A DNA stretch of 64,000 nt from Monodelphis domestica (lineage: Eukaryota > Chordata > Mammalia > Didelphimorphia > Didelphidae): the NCBI RefSeq assembly GCF_027887165.1, contig NC_077235.1, positions 49,097,395-49,161,394 of the forward strand. Direction: 5' to 3'. Shown in pieces: positions 34,275 through 47,095 of the stretch (position 1 is the stretch's first letter; each line of letters begins with the position of its first letter). Below the pieces are notes generated by a model, which ran no database searches, was not told where the DNA came from, and worked only from the letters and a program-made list of their open reading frames with translations. The position numbers and the translations under genes are program-made.

Positions 34275-37200
34275 TCTTTTTTAAAATAATATTTTATTTT
34301 TCCCAATTGCATGTAAAAACAATTTTTAACCTTCATTTAAAAATTTGGAGTTCCAAATTCTCTCCCTCCTCCCTCTTTCCTGAGATGGTAAGTAATTTGA
34401 TATGGGTTACACATGTGTAGTCATGTAAAACATATCCCCATATTATTAATGTTGTAAACAAAAATACAGACCAAAAACCCCCACAAAATAAAGAAAGTGA
34501 AAGTCGGTATGCTTCATTCTGCATTCGAACTCAACACTATTCTTTCTCAGGTTAGATAGCATTTTTCATCATGAATTTTTTGGAATTGTCTTGGTTCATT
34601 GTATTGCTGAGAATAGCTAAGTCATTGATAGTTGATCCTCATACAATACTACTGTTACTGTATACAATTAATGCACTTCTGGTTCTGATCATTTCATTTT
34701 ATATCAGTTCATGGAAGTCTCCCTAGGTTTTTCTGAAATCATCCTGCTCATAATTCCTTATAACACAATAGTATTCTGTTCCAATCGTATACCTTAACTT
34801 GTTCAGTCATCCCCCAACTGAAGAACATTCCCATAGTTTCCAATTCATTGCCACCACAAAAAGAGCTACTAGAAATAATTTTGTATAATAGGCCCCTTTC
34901 CTTTAAAAAAACTCTTTGAGATACAGAATTACAAGTGGTATTGCTGGGTCAAAGGATATTCCCATTTTTATAAACTCTTTGGGCATAATTCCAAATTGCT
35001 CTTCAGAATTGTTGGATCAGTTCACCTCCAATTTCCCCATATTCCTTCCAGCATTTGCATTTTCTTTTTCTGCCTTAATAGTCAATCTGTTAGGTGTGCC
35101 ATGGCACCTCCAAGTTGTTTTAATTTGCTTTTCTCTAATCAGTAGTAATTTGGAGCATTTCTTCATTTGACTATAGATTGTTTTGATTTCTTCTTCTGAA
35201 AACTGTCTGTTCATATCTTTTGACCATTTACCAATTGGGAAATGACTTATGTTCTTATAAATTTGACTCAGTTCTCTATTTTGAGAAAGAATACCTTTAT
35301 CAGAGATACTTGCTGTGAAAAATGTTTTCTAGCTTTCTAATCTTGACTGCGTTGATTTTGTTTATTCAACTTCTTAATATAATAAAATCAAAATTATACA
35401 TTGTATATCTCATGATGCTCTCGATCTCTTGTTTGGTCACAAATTCTTCCTGGATCCATAGTTCTGATAGGTAAACTATTATATGTTCCTTTTAATTTGT
35501 CCATGGTTCACCTATTGTGTCTAAATCAAGTACCCATTTTGACGTTATCTTGGTAAAAGATGTGAGATGTTGATCTATACCTAGCTTCTTCCAGACTTCT
35601 CCTCTTTTCCCAGAAGGTTTTGTCAAATAGTGAGACCTTGTTCCCAAAACTTGGAGTTTGGGGTTTATCAAACACTAGATTTGTATATAATTTCTGTTGT
35701 TTTTTTATTGGTATGGTCAATTATGCTGACAGTTTTCCTAATATTTAACCAGTCCTACATTCCTGATGTAAGTTCTACCTGGTTTATAGTATATGATCTT
35801 TGTGATATATTGCTACAATCTCTTTTATATTATTTTATTTTAAAATTTTGCATCAATACTCATTAGGGAAATTGGTCTATAGTTTTATTTCTTTGTTTTT
35901 GCTCTTCCTGGTTTAGGTACATGCACCATATTTGTTTTGTAAAAGGAATTTGACAGGATTCCTTCATTGTTTACTTTCCCAAATAATTTATATAGCACTG
36001 GAATTAATTGTTCCTTGAGTGTTCAGTAGAATTCAGTCATGAATCCATCGGGTCCTGGGAATATTTATTAAGGAGTTCATTGAGAGCTTATTCAATTTCT
36101 TTTTCTAAGGTAGGATCTTTTAAGTATTCTATTTCCCAATCTGTCAATATGGGCAATTTACACTTTTGAAAATATTCATCCATTTTGCTTAAATAGTCAG
36201 ATTTATTGGCATATCATTGGACAATATATCTCCTAATAATTATTATAATTTTTCATTGATGGCAAATTCACCCTTTCCATTTTTGATACTGGTCATTTGG
36301 TTTTTTTTTTCTTTTTTTAATCCAATGGCTTATTTATTTTATTGTTTTTTTTCTATAAAAACTAACTCCTACTTTTATTTATTAGTTCAATGGTTTTCTT
36401 ACTTTGCATTTTATTACCCTCTTTTGAATTTCAGAATTTCCAATCTAGTGTTTAATTGGTTTTTTAAAATTTTGTTCTTTTTTACATGAGTCTTGTAACC
36501 ATGGAAAAGTATTCTAAATCATCTAAGTAAATAACATTTTCAAAAAAATGTGTTCTTTTTCTTTTTTTCAGTTGCATGCTCAATTCATTGATCTGCTTTT
36601 TATTTTTATTGATATAAGCATTTAGAAATATTTGTGTTCTCATAAGTATTGCTCTGGCCACATCTCATAAAATTTGGTATATTGCCTCATTGATGTCATT
36701 TTCTTTAAAGAAATCATTGATTGTTTCTATGATTTATTCTTCGACTCACTCATTGTTTAGGATTAGATTATTTAGTTTCCAATTAATTTTTAATCTGTCT
36801 TTTTGCAGTTTTATTATGGAATGCAATTTTTATTGCACTGAGATCTGGAAATGATGCATTTAATATTTCTACTTTTCTGTATTTTGGTTTGGGATTTTTA
36901 TGCCCTAATATATGGCCAGTTTTTTGTGTGGATATCATGTCCTTCTGAGAAAAAAGTATATTCCTCCCTAATCCCATTCATTTTTCTTCAGAGGTCTATC
37001 TTATCTAACATATTTAAAATTCTATTCACCTCCTTAATTTCTTTTGTTTATTTTTTGGTTAGATTTATATATCTAATTCTAAGAGGGTAAGTTGAAATCC
37101 CCCACTAGTATTGTTTTAATATTTCCTTCTGTAACTCATTTAATTTCTTTAAAAATTTGGATGCTATGCTATTTGGTACATAGATATTTAGTATTAATAT

Positions 37201-38280
37201 TCCTTCATTTTCTATGGTACCTTTAGCAAGATGTAGTTTCTTTCCTTATCTCTTTAAATTAGTTATACTTTGCTTTTTCTTTGTCTGAATTCATGTTTGC
37301 TACCCCTTTTTACTTCAGTTGAAGCATAATAGACTCTGTTCTCACCCTTTACCTTTATTTTTTGTGAGTCATTCTGTTTCAGATATGTTTCTTATAAACA
37401 ACCTATTGTAGGATTCTAATTTTTAATCCACTCTATTATCTGCTTCTGTTTTATGAGTGAGTTCATCCTATTCATATTCACAGATATTATCACTATATAT
37501 TTCCCTCCATTCTAGTTTCCCCTTATTTATCCTTCTCTTTCTCTTTTCACTCTGGCCCTCCTCAAAAGTGTTTTGCTTCTGACCACCACTTCCCAAAATA
37601 TGCCCCCCTTTTTATTCCCTTTCCCTTCTTACTTCCCTATAGGGTAAAATAGATTTCTAAACTCAACTGAGTGTGCATTTTATTCCATCTTTGAGCCAAT
37701 TTCCTTGAAAGTAAAGTTAAAGTGTTGACTGCCACCTCCCTCATCTTCACCTTCATTATAATAGCTCTTTCATGCTTCTTTTTTGTGAGATAATTTATCA
37801 CACTCTAACCTCTCCCTTACCCCTTCTCCCATTGCATATCTTTTTCTCACCCTTTAATTTTTGGGGGGATGTCATACTCAATTCACACCCATGACCACTG
37901 TATATGTATACTCCTTCTAATTGCCCTAATAGTGATTAAGTTCTTAAAAATTACAAGAATCATCTTTCCATGTAGGGATGTAACAGTTTAAGTTTATTGA
38001 ATATCTTTTGATTTCTCTTTCTTGTTTACCTTTCTATGTTTCTCTTGAATCTTGTGTTTGAGAGTCAAATGTTCTATTCAATATTTGGAATTTGGGAAAG
38101 GTCACATGTTCCTGCTTTATTTCACCATTATGACTTCACACTTTGTTTCTCTGCTTTTCACAGATTGTTGATTCTTATGCTGCAATAACATTCTATTATA
38201 TTCTTTTGCTACACCTTGTTTCTGCCAGCTTTCCTACCAATTCTTTTTCAATAAGGAATCTTATCCCAGTTATCTTGCTT
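34275..38280 (-). mobile_element. Antisense older L1 LINE, about 4 kb
   Basis: Read on the minus strand from the right: ORF1 C-terminal/spacer region (about 37930-38280), endonuclease start near 37450 (CTGCTTCTGTTTTATGAGTG is its reverse complement), linker, reverse transcriptase (35870-36130), C-terminal region and 3' UTR (34275-34460). A gap near 35690, where ORF2 sequence jumps, marks an internal deletion. It is more diverged than the L1 at 18846-22049. Confidence 0.75.
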
Positions 38281-38335
38281 TTTTATGCTTATTAGACATT
38301 GCATCCATTTATATCTTTTTTTCATGCCTATAGAG

Positions 38336-38640
38336 CAGTGATGGGGAACCTTTTAGAGATGGAGTTCCAGGCCCCACTCCCATTCTACCTCCCACACCAA
38401 GTGCCATGTCTATGCCCCCCAGAGATCACATTATGTGCCCCTCCCCCAAAGAGTGCCAGGAGTATCCTGCTCCCCCCCTTATTCCACCCAGGGGAGGGAG
38501 GAAGCACTCCCATTGGACTGCTAGACAGGAGGACAGGTGATGTTATCAGACTTGGGGAGAGGGAGAGGCATAAACACTCTGCTCCCCTCTAGTTATGTGC
38601 CCCACTGTGAGCTATGATACCCTCAAACCTTGCTCCTCTC
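38336..38640 (+). mobile_element. Non-autonomous hAT-like element, left part
   Basis: CAGTGATGGGGAACCTTTTA is a hAT-like terminus. The C-rich interior includes AAGCACTCCCATTGGACTGC and GATGTTATCAGACTTGGGGA, which recur at 40318-40375. Confidence 0.5.
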
Positions 38641-40204
38641 CAACCTGTATGAAGAGGAAATTGAGGGGATCTTGGAAATTTCAAAGTACATCCTCTTTAG
38701 CCACTATTCAAAGAACCAGGAAGACATTTCAAATGCAACATTTTTATTGAGAGAAAGAGAGAAAGAAAAAGGTGGTCAGAAAAAAATTAAAAATCCCTAG
38801 TTACAGAAAAACCCCTTATATATAGGAAAATATAACCCTCAGGTTAAATGACATCATTCTGACACATTCACCTCATCACATTCCAGTCTTCCTGAAGGGA
38901 GTATCCTCCAAATTAACCTTTTTAGCAAATGGTCAAGGGTTGAAGTCAAGTTTTAATCTGTGTACAAACCCAGAACAGTTTATGATACATTTTGTATACA
39001 GGGCTGATTGGGAGATGCTGTCCTCCATAAAATGAAAGAAGGAAAAAATACACACACACAGAATTTGGAAATAGTCAAGGTATATATTTAAATGTAAATA
39101 GACCAATGAGACCTCAGGAAATTCACAACACAAAAAAGACAACAAATGTTTTCATACTGGTGTTACAAGATTTTACAAGGGTTTACAAGATTTATGAGAA
39201 AGGAAGTTGATTCTTAAGGTTGTTGGTTAAAAAGTGAGATACCTATGTAAAAATGTTTCCTGGAAGATGTAACTTTGTACCTATTCAGGGATCTTCCTGA
39301 ATCTTATCTCATTCACAGGATTTCTTTTCTGGGTGAGAAACTCCTGTGCAATTTAGAAATTTTGCACACTGTCAGTCTCCTCTTCCCTGTAGGAAGCCTA
39401 AGGGATATGTGACATACAACAAAGGTCAAGATATTTAATTCCTTTCCAGATAATTTCATCCCCAAGCCAATTTTCTGAAAGAAGGATCCAGTATAAATCA
39501 ATCTTGTAAATTATTAAATATAGCCATAACAAGAAAATTGCCTTTGCAACCATATCTTGCTATCACTGACCCTGAACCATTGCTCATTGGAATCAGCTTT
39601 GACCATATTCTCATAATTCTCAGGATTTATCATGTCTGATTCCTTCTGGAGATTGCTAATTCCAACAAGCCACTATTGTGTTTTCCAGAGTTTCTAGCCT
39701 ACCTGTTCTCCGTCAGGCAGGCACCCCTTTGAATGCAAATTAAACAAGCTGGGCTAGTAAGAGGTGAAAGGATTTAGAATGCAAATTAAAGCAACCCTAG
39801 GTTGCTTGTGAAAGAAAATGGAGAAGGGAGCTGTAAAACCAGGAAGAGTCTATTAGCCTAGCCTTGGGTTCATAAAACTTATTCCTATACCACTAGACTA
39901 TAGTTTTAAACATTATTCAAGTACAAACTCAAAAGACACATCCCCAAATCCCAAAAATATTTTGTGTAGTAAAGACACTGGATAGTGTCAGACACATAGT
40001 GTCTGATAGTAAAGACATAAGTCGTTTCTGCATCATTCAAGCCAAAGGTAATTAAGAGGCCAGTGTATTCTGACTGGGGTGGGGCAATCTTGTCCTGTAA
40101 GGGGTGCTGTCTTGAAGAGGTCTGCTTACTAATTCCTACTGGGGTCTTAGGCATATTCATTTTGGAGATATTAATATTGCTAATATATTTGAGAATAACA
40201 CACT
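38641..40204. other. Unassigned, between two hAT-like parts
   Basis: No coding frame or named repeat is recognised. The position between related hAT-like parts suggests that a later insertion, possibly itself a mobile element, split or separated them. Confidence 0.35.
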
Positions 40205-40555
40205 AATTTCTCACTGCACACATGGGAATCAGCTTTACGACAAACTTGCAGACTCTGCTGTCTGCACCTACACTGCATTGTGACCTGCCTACTTTACTTC
40301 GCCCAGGGGAGTTATGAAGCACTCCCATTGGGCTACTGGGCAGGTGGTGAGTGATGTAGTCAGACATGGGGAAAGGGGGTGGGGAGCAGCCCAGCTGCAC
40401 CTCCCTCTGGCTTTCTAGTTAGGAACTCTGGTGAACTCTGTGCTGCAGGAACAGGGTCCTTGAGGCACTGGGACTTGGCATGCATTCCCATAGAGAGGTC
40501 TCTGTGTGCCTCATCTGGTATGTGTGCCATTGTTTCACCATGACAGCTACAGAGT
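40205..40555 (+). mobile_element. Non-autonomous hAT-like element, right part
   Basis: Repeats AAGCACTCCCATTGGGCTAC and GATGTAGTCAGACATGGGGA from the left part and ends with a sequence whose reverse complement, GTCATGGTGAAACAATGGCA, resembles the hAT terminus. It overlaps the left part in content, so there may be two copies rather than one split copy. Confidence 0.5.
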
Positions 40556-40594
40556 ATATTCCATTTTTTCTTTTCTTTTTTCTTTTCTATTTGC

Positions 40595-40790
40595 TTTTCT
40601 ATTTTTTAACCAGTTCCAAATAGTTTTAGTGATCACATTTTTATAAAAGATTGACATCTAGTAATAACTAAGCACTCTTTATTTCTACTTTTTTATTATT
40701 TCATTTGAGATTCAAGATTTTTTGTTTCTCAAAATGAATTTTCATCTTATCTAGTTCTATAAAGTAACCCTTTGGAAAAGGAAAGAAATA
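40595..40790 (-). mobile_element. Small antisense L1 fragment
   Basis: AACCAGTTCCAAATAGTTTT and AGTGATCACATTTTTATAAA parallel the antisense L1 ORF2 passage at about 20310-20350. Confidence 0.55.
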
Positions 40791-40977
40791 ACATGGAAAG
40801 AAAACTCACTTATAAAGTACACCAGTAAAGCATTTTATTTTGTGTATGGCTGCAAGCCATGACAGGGAGGAGCAGGGGAATCTCTATGGGACTATAGAGC
40901 TTTTGAATATGAGTCACTTTCCACATATTTTTAGTAACCTGAAATTCATGTAATCACACTGGAGTCACAAATAGTCC

Positions 40978-41562
40978 TTAGGTGCTTAGAACAGGAGTCA
41001 AGGGGATCAGTTGGATGGTGTCATCAGCAGCCTTAGGACAACAGATAACTTTAGATGCTAAAGTACCTGGAGGATGGGATAAACTAAAGGACAGTGGGCA
41101 TGGGAATCCAACTCTTGGCTGAGGGTGTATAGGGGCAGGGGAAAACCAGGGTGAGATTGTTAGGTCCAGGGATCCAAGAAATATGTTCCAGCTTAAGTCT
41201 TTGGCTAGCAACACAGTCTGCAAGTGGAACTTCTGGGAGGAATAGGGGCAGGTTGGTATATCCAGTCTGGGGTCTTTCTCTTTCGTTACAAATGTGGGCA
41301 ACAGCATGGGGCAAAAAGAGATGTCTGGTCCCAAGGAATGATGAGCTTCTTTTGGAGGGCGATGTATGGTTCCGCGTCTGATGGCAGATGGCAGTGTTGA
41401 TGGGCAACAGGATCCGGGATGAATTCTTCCAGTATGATCGAAGGATGCTTTTCTCCCTGATGCGCTCGGTCTCCCAGTTGGACGTGGTGGCAAGGAAGAG
41501 GTGCCAGGTGATCGAGGAAGAAATTCCGATACCTGATAGTAAACAGACTTAAAACATTTCAT
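40978..41562 (-). CDS. Unrecognised 194-residue open frame, possibly an exon
   Basis: The longest open frame in the window that is not clearly LINE-derived. The product is proline/serine rich with no transmembrane segment or motif I know. The stretch retains several CpGs (for example at about 41370-41515), unlike its surroundings. On the minus strand the sequence just before the frame body reads CTGTTTACTATCAG, a plausible 3' splice site, and AATAAA lies about 140 bp past the stop (near 40835), so a terminal exon is conceivable. Against this, a second minus-strand frame and a plus-strand frame are also open over part of it, so the frame cannot be decided. It may be a gene relic or chance. Confidence 0.25.
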   Translation of the reverse strand: MKCFKSVYYQVSEFLPRSPGTSSLPPRPTGRPSASGRKASFDHTGRIHPGSCCPSTLPSAIRRGTIHRPPKEAHHSLGPDISFCPMLLPTFVTKEKDPRLDIPTCPYSSQKFHLQTVLLAKDLSWNIFLGSLDLTISPWFSPAPIHPQPRVGFPCPLSFSLSHPPGTLASKVICCPKAADDTIQLIPLTPVLST

Positions 41563-41984
41563 TAGTGCTTGTACATAGTTAACTGTTTCATCTGTTAGTT
41601 AAAGATCTGTTTGGAATGGGATGTCTATAGCAGTTTTGAGGTATTTGGCCATGCTTTTCTGCCTAGTAAATGCTTGTTAACTGAATTAGAGTTGAAAAGG
41701 ATATTAAAGGAGATAGGGGTGATCAGCTCACTTATATCCAGTTACTGTATAAATCTTAGCTATGTTATTTCTAAGCATTCTATTTAGCCATTCCAATGCC
41801 TCTGAAACTCAGGATGGTGCTAGAGGTGAGAATGCAATTGAAAAATATGAAATTTATCTTTCAGTTTGTTCTTTATATTGAGTTTCTCTACCAATACAGA
41901 CAGATGTAGGGGAATGGGAAATCTGAGTGCAGCTGAACCATTTTTATCCAATTCTTTTGGTATTCTTTCTTTGAAGGACAGATT
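41563..41984. other. Transition into the hairpin array; nothing certain
   Basis: GTAAATGCTTGTTAACTGAA near 41665 resembles an L2/MIR tail. The remainder gradually acquires phrases of the downstream array. Confidence 0.35.
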
Positions 41985-42111
41985 GGTAGAGATAGGATTG
42001 AGAGGGGGTTAAAAAGGAAAGGGTGTCAAGAGAAATAGTGATAAGTCCCAAGTTACAGTTACGGGGAAATTCTAGGGGTGAGAGACTAGATAGGTAAAGG
42101 TAATTCTACAT

Positions 42112-42139
42112 AGGTGAAGCTTCCAAGATTACTCACCCT
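42112..42139 (+). ncRNA. Hairpin core, diverged left-most copy
   Basis: GGTGA (42113-42117) can pair with TCACC (42133-42137). The outer arms have lost most pairing. The family member is recognised by AGCTTCCAAGATTACTCACC. Confidence 0.4.
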
Positions 42140-42841
42140 ATCAATTCCAGCCCATTCTGCCCAAGGCAATGACTGATAATGAGTTAACTCCAGTCAGGAA
42201 GAGCAGGAGGAGGTCCAAAGAGTCTGCAGATGCTCTATATTCAGTCCAGTGACCAGGTGGCAAGAAGCAGGAGAGCGGAATATCTACTGAGTTGAAGCAA
42301 ATTGTGCTACTAGAATTGATTGTATGGTGGTGACAATGGAACTCAGGAAGAATAGGGAGGATTCGGGGAAGAAACATGGGAAAACTCTTAGGAACTGATA
42401 CAGAGGGAAGGAAAAACCAGTCAACCACAATGTCAGCGAAAGTCCTTCAAAGTTAAATGATTGCATTATTTTTGTAATGACCAGGATCTTTGCAGTAGAG
42501 AAAAGCTGAGAAGTCACCTCTGTTCCTTCTACATAAATATGATTATAGAGGCAGATGGTCTGTTTGTGAAATCTAGCATATGCAGACTAACTTGGTGGAT
42601 ATTTTGCTGGGTAGAGGTCTTACTGAACTGCCTACCTCCATTTCTTTTTCTAATTCTTTGCACTAAGGGATGGCTTACTTTGGAAATGATAGGAATGGAC
42701 GGACATATTTGGAAATGAGGGTGATGAAAAAACAAAAAGCTATGAGGACATTGTAAAGATAAAGCCATGGAAAGAAGCAGGGGTGGGCAGTGCTGGCCAG
42801 GTAGTGAGAGTGACGAGAGCCTGGATGGGTCAGAAACTGGG

Positions 42842-42905
42842 TCCTGGCTGGTTCTGGAAGGGTGAGGCTTTCTTGATTTACTCACCCTCCAAACATCAGC
42901 TAGGG
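42842..42905 (+). ncRNA. Putative pre-miRNA-like hairpin H1, triplet 1
   Basis: A 25-nt 5' arm (42842-42866), a 14-nt loop (42867-42880) and a 25-nt 3' arm (42881-42905) align without bulges. About 21 of 25 positions pair, including three G-T: AGGGTGAG with CTCACCCT near the loop and TCCTGGCTGG with TCAGCTAGGG at the base. Size and shape fit a microRNA precursor. The 3' arm CTCACCCTCCAAACATCAGC is the most conserved 20-mer in the array. Transcription and processing are not shown by sequence. Confidence 0.6.
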
Positions 42906-43113
42906 CAGCTCTTCCCCAGAGCCAGTTCCAGCGAGGAGTAGCCTATCTCACTGTGGATGGGGAGAGAGAGGAATGGGAAAGCTGAGGGTCTCTGGTCCTG
43001 GTCCGTTGTTCTGGATTCAAATAGCAGGTCTGTTAGCAGGGTGGATAACAATGGCCCAGGCTCTAGCCTGGGTTTCAGAGGAAGGTTCAGAGACTGGATG
43101 GGTTTGAGTCTGT

Positions 43114-43180
43114 TGCCTGCTGAGTTATAGAAGGGTGAGGCTTCTTTATTTTACTCACCCTCTAAACATCAGCCAGGGCA
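43114..43180 (+). ncRNA. Putative hairpin H2, triplet 1
   Basis: Loop-proximal AGGGTGAG pairs with CTCACCCT, and basal TGCCTGCTGA pairs with TCAGCCAGGGCA with small bulges. The 5' arm differs from H1 and H3 (..GCTGAGTTATAG..), while the 3' arm is nearly the same. Confidence 0.55.
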
Positions 43181-43383
43181 GCTCTGCCCCAGGGCCAGCT
43201 CCAAATGGTTATGAATCTACAACACATAGGAGAGGACCACGGACCCTATAGGGTCCCAACTTTTGGTCTGGTTGGTCTGATGTCAAGAAGCAGGGAGAGA
43301 GAAAGTGAGGTAAAGGAAGAATCCCAGGTTCTATCTTCATGTTCAGAAGTAGGTCCCGGAGACTGGATGAGTCAGAGTCTGAG

Positions 43384-43449
43384 TCCTGGCTGTATCAGGA
43401 GGGGTGAGGCTTACTTGACTTACTCACCCTCCAAACATCAGCCATGGCA
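43384..43449 (+). ncRNA. Putative hairpin H3, triplet 1
   Basis: GGAGGGGTGAG pairs with CTCACCCTCC with one bulged G, and TGGCTG pairs perfectly with CAGCCA at the base. The loop is 14 nt. Confidence 0.6.
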
Positions 43450-44119
43450 GCTCTGCCTCAGAGCCAGCTCCAATGGGAAGTCAATGATCTCCAAAAGGGA
43501 TGCACTCTGATAGGTTCTAATTTTGATCCATTGACTGAGTGCTAATAAGTAGGAGGCTAGAACATCAAATAAGGAGATGTTTAACATAGTATGGTACATA
43601 AACGAAACCCATGATTTCTTCAATATAATAATGTAGTTTACCTAGAAAGGATGGCGGGGTGAGGAAGCATGGGAAGACTAATATCAAATGACAGAGAGGG
43701 ATGATCAGCAAGAAAGGAAAACAATACACCAGATCATTTTAAAAATATTCATGGAAAGAGTGAAAGTGCATGCATTGTAGTCATGAGGCCCAGGGCTTCT
43801 GGTCTTGGACAGGAGCTGAGAACATAAACCTGCTTCTTTGCAGTACAGCCTGGCTGGACTTTGTGTGTAGAATCTTGCACAAAGGATCAGGTATTACTCA
43901 GGTGTGAATGAGTGTTGCTGAAGTGCCTTTTCTGCACTTTTCAATTTATGATATAAACTGTGATTCTCCATGTAGGAGATTGGGAGTGATAAGTTTGCCT
44001 CTGAGGGTGATATTAAGAAATGTTGGAAGTGTTTTGAAATTATCATATAAAAAAGCCAGGGGAAATGGCAGGTGTTTGGTCCTATGCTGCCCACCAAATG
44101 TAAAAGCTAGAAAGCCACC

Positions 44120-44215
44120 GTGTGCATTTGGCTAGTTCTAGATACGTGAGGCTTTTTGGATCAACTCTTTTTTCTAGTTTCTGTCAGGTGAGACCTGCTG
44201 CAGTGCCATTTGCAA
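44120..44215 (+). ncRNA. Degenerate hairpin unit
   Basis: GGCTAGTTCTAGATACGTGA, GGCTTTTTGGATCAACTC and TCAGGTGAGACCTGCTGCAG align with the core of the array, but the loop-side stem is largely lost. Confidence 0.3.
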
Positions 44216-44574
44216 TGGGGGAATTCATCGTTTCCATATGGCATTTGGAGGACCATGGACTTTGGAAAGTGTCTAGTATTGGTCCAGGCATCTGGCGATG
44301 AGAAGTAGGGGAGAGGCACATTGATTGGGGAGTGGTTCCGTGGTACCTAAGTGAAATCCATGATCCCTGTGATAGAAGAAAGAATGCCTAGGAAAGGTAG
44401 AAGGAGTCCTGGAGAAACTGATATGAATGGATGCAGAGGGAAGTTAGAAAAACAATATATATGATTTCTTCAAAAATGTGAATGGAAAGCACTGAAAAGG
44501 GAAAGTGAATGCACTATAATGACAACAACCAAAGATTTTGGTTCTAGAAAAGAGCTGAGAAAATATACCTGCTT

Positions 44575-47095
44575 TCCAATATTTGCAATTATGCTATTAA
44601 ACAAAGCAAAAATAGAAATTCACAGCATGAGATAAACAAGAAAACCAGATAGTGCTGAAAGAAACCATAAACAACAAACTAATATTAATATTTGATTTAT
44701 ATGCTTCACATACCTTAGCATATTAATTTTTAAGAGAAAAAACACTGAATCACAAGAAAATATATACAGTAAAACAATAATCACAGTTGATTTTAATGTC
44801 CCTCTCAGTTTCAGACAAATCTAATAGAAAAATTAAAGAGGGAAGGAATGTAGAATGGAACAAAGTGCAGGTGAAATTAGAACTAAAAGTCTCAAATCAT
44901 CTTCTAAATTGGAATATCAAAGAATATACATATCACTCAGAAGCATGTGGATCTTTTACAAAAATTGGCTGTGTGTGAGACCATAAGAGATAGGAAATAA
45001 ATATAAAAATACAGAAATATTAAACATGTTCTTTATAGACTATAGATAATAATAGGCCATGAACAATATAGAACATAGACAATAAATAATCAGTACAAGG
45101 AGCATATAAGTCAGGTAAGGACAAAGTACAGAAGGAGAACTATAGATCATTAATGAATATAATTTCAACAATTTTCAATAAAATCCTGTCAAACAGACTA
45201 TATAGCGATATATACAAGAAATCACTCATTGGATTTACACAAAGGAAATGAGGATGGTTCAACATTATGAAAAAAATAAATATAATTAATCACATTAAAA
45301 ACACAAATGCATCAAACCACATTATTATCTTAATTGATTATTATCTAGTGGGGAAAACCTTTAATAAAGTAGAACCCTTATTTATGCTGAAAAGCCTAAA
45401 AAGTACAGGCATAGAGAGACTTTTTACATATCACGTATCTAAAACAAAAGAAAACATCATATTTAATAGGAATACACTAGAAACTTTTCCAGTAAAGACA
45501 GCAGTGTGGCAAGGATGACTGCTTATACTGGCAGCAGCATTAATTAATACAATAGAAAGAAATTACAAGTGTTAAGATCAGTAAAGAGAGGACAAGACTA
45601 TGCATATTTACTAATGACATGACAGTTTACTTAGAAAATCCTAAGGAATCAGCACATAACAATTGAGACAATAGTTTTATCCAAATTTCAGGCTACAAAA
45701 TAAATCCACAAAGCCAGCAGAATTTCTATATAATAACAACAAAATCCCAAAGATAATATAGAAAGGGAAATATCATTCCAAATAACTACAAAATGCACCA
45801 AGTTGGGGTCAATCTACCAAAGCAACTAAAATACTTGAATAGATTCAGTTACAAAGTGCTACTGGAAGAAATAAAGACTAGCATAAATGACTGGAGAAAT
45901 ATATACAGTGCTCATGGCTAGACATGCAAATATAATAGATACACCAATATTACCAAAATTAATTTACAAATTTCATGCTGTGCCAATCAAACTATTTGAA
46001 GGGATACTTTACAGAACTTGATAAAATAATACAATTCAATAAGAGATTTTAAAAATCTTGAGTATAGAGGGAAACAATGGAAAATAGGAAAGAAGGAGGT
46101 ATAATACTTCCTAACCACAAAACATATTATAAAACAACAGTCATCAAAATTATTCAGTGATTGGTTAAAAAATAGAGTAGTTCAATGGAATAGAATAAAC
46201 AAGTTAGAATCAGAAACAGTGGAATTCTGTAACTCAGTATTTGATAAATTGAAAACATGAATTACTTAGGAAATAACTCCCTATTTGACAAAAAGCGGTG
46301 AGAAAACTGGAAATCAGAATGGCAGAAATTATGTTTGGACCAACACCTTACAGTATATTACAATATAAATTCTAAATGGATATGTGGCTTTAATATTCAT
46401 GATAATATCATATAATTAAGAAGAAAAGCAGATCATATCTTTCACAGCCCTGGTTAGATTTTTTAAAACCAAACAACAGATAGAGGCAATCAGAAAAAAA
46501 GATAAAACTTGTAACCTTGATCATATAAAACTGAAAAATTTCTGCACAAACAAATAAGTATACCTAGGATAAGGAGAGAAATATTCAATGGAAAAATAAA
46601 CTTTGGTTCTCAGATAAGCATTTGGTAATCAAAATTCAGAAACAACTAACATATATATACACACATATATATTTACAGACAAATATATGTATATGTAAAA
46701 CCAAACGCTATTCCTCAATAAATAAGTAACCAAAGCATGTAAAAAAAAGTTATCCAAAGAATTACAAACTATTTACAACCATATCAAGGAATGATCCAAA
46801 TCACTAATAATAAAAATGCAAATCAAAATAAACTTGAGGTTTTAACTTATACCCTGAAAATTTTCAAAGATGATAAAAGATGATAGAACAATCAATGTTC
46901 AATCAATCAAATGTTCAAAAATGTAGGCATACTAGCATATTGGTGGTGGAGTTTTGAATCACCACAACCACTTTCAAATGCAATATGTAATTATGAAAAT
47001 TAAGTGGCTAAAAATGCTCATACCCTTTCACCCAGAGGTTCCAATACTAGGCTTATACTCCATTGAGGTCATTGATACTTCAACTGGGGAATGGC
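44575..47095 (+). mobile_element. Old L1 (ORF2) inserted in the array
   Basis: Asparagine/isoleucine-rich remains of an old L1 ORF2: endonuclease part (44880-44990, ..WNIKEYTYHSEACGSFTKIG..), reverse transcriptase part (45267-45518, INHIKNTNASNHIIILIDYY, ETFPVKTAVWQG) and the C-terminal region to about 47095. Many breaks; much more diverged than the L1s in the first 22 kb. Hairpin-array sequence lies on both sides, so the array was already there when this element landed. Confidence 0.8.

Larger units (their letters stand above)
42721..43495 (+). repeat. Near-identical duplicate, copy 1
   Basis: Aligns without gaps to 51116-51890 at a constant offset of 8,395 bp. By eye only two bases differ in about 775. 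It contains a whole H1-H2-H3 hairpin triplet. Confidence 0.9.
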
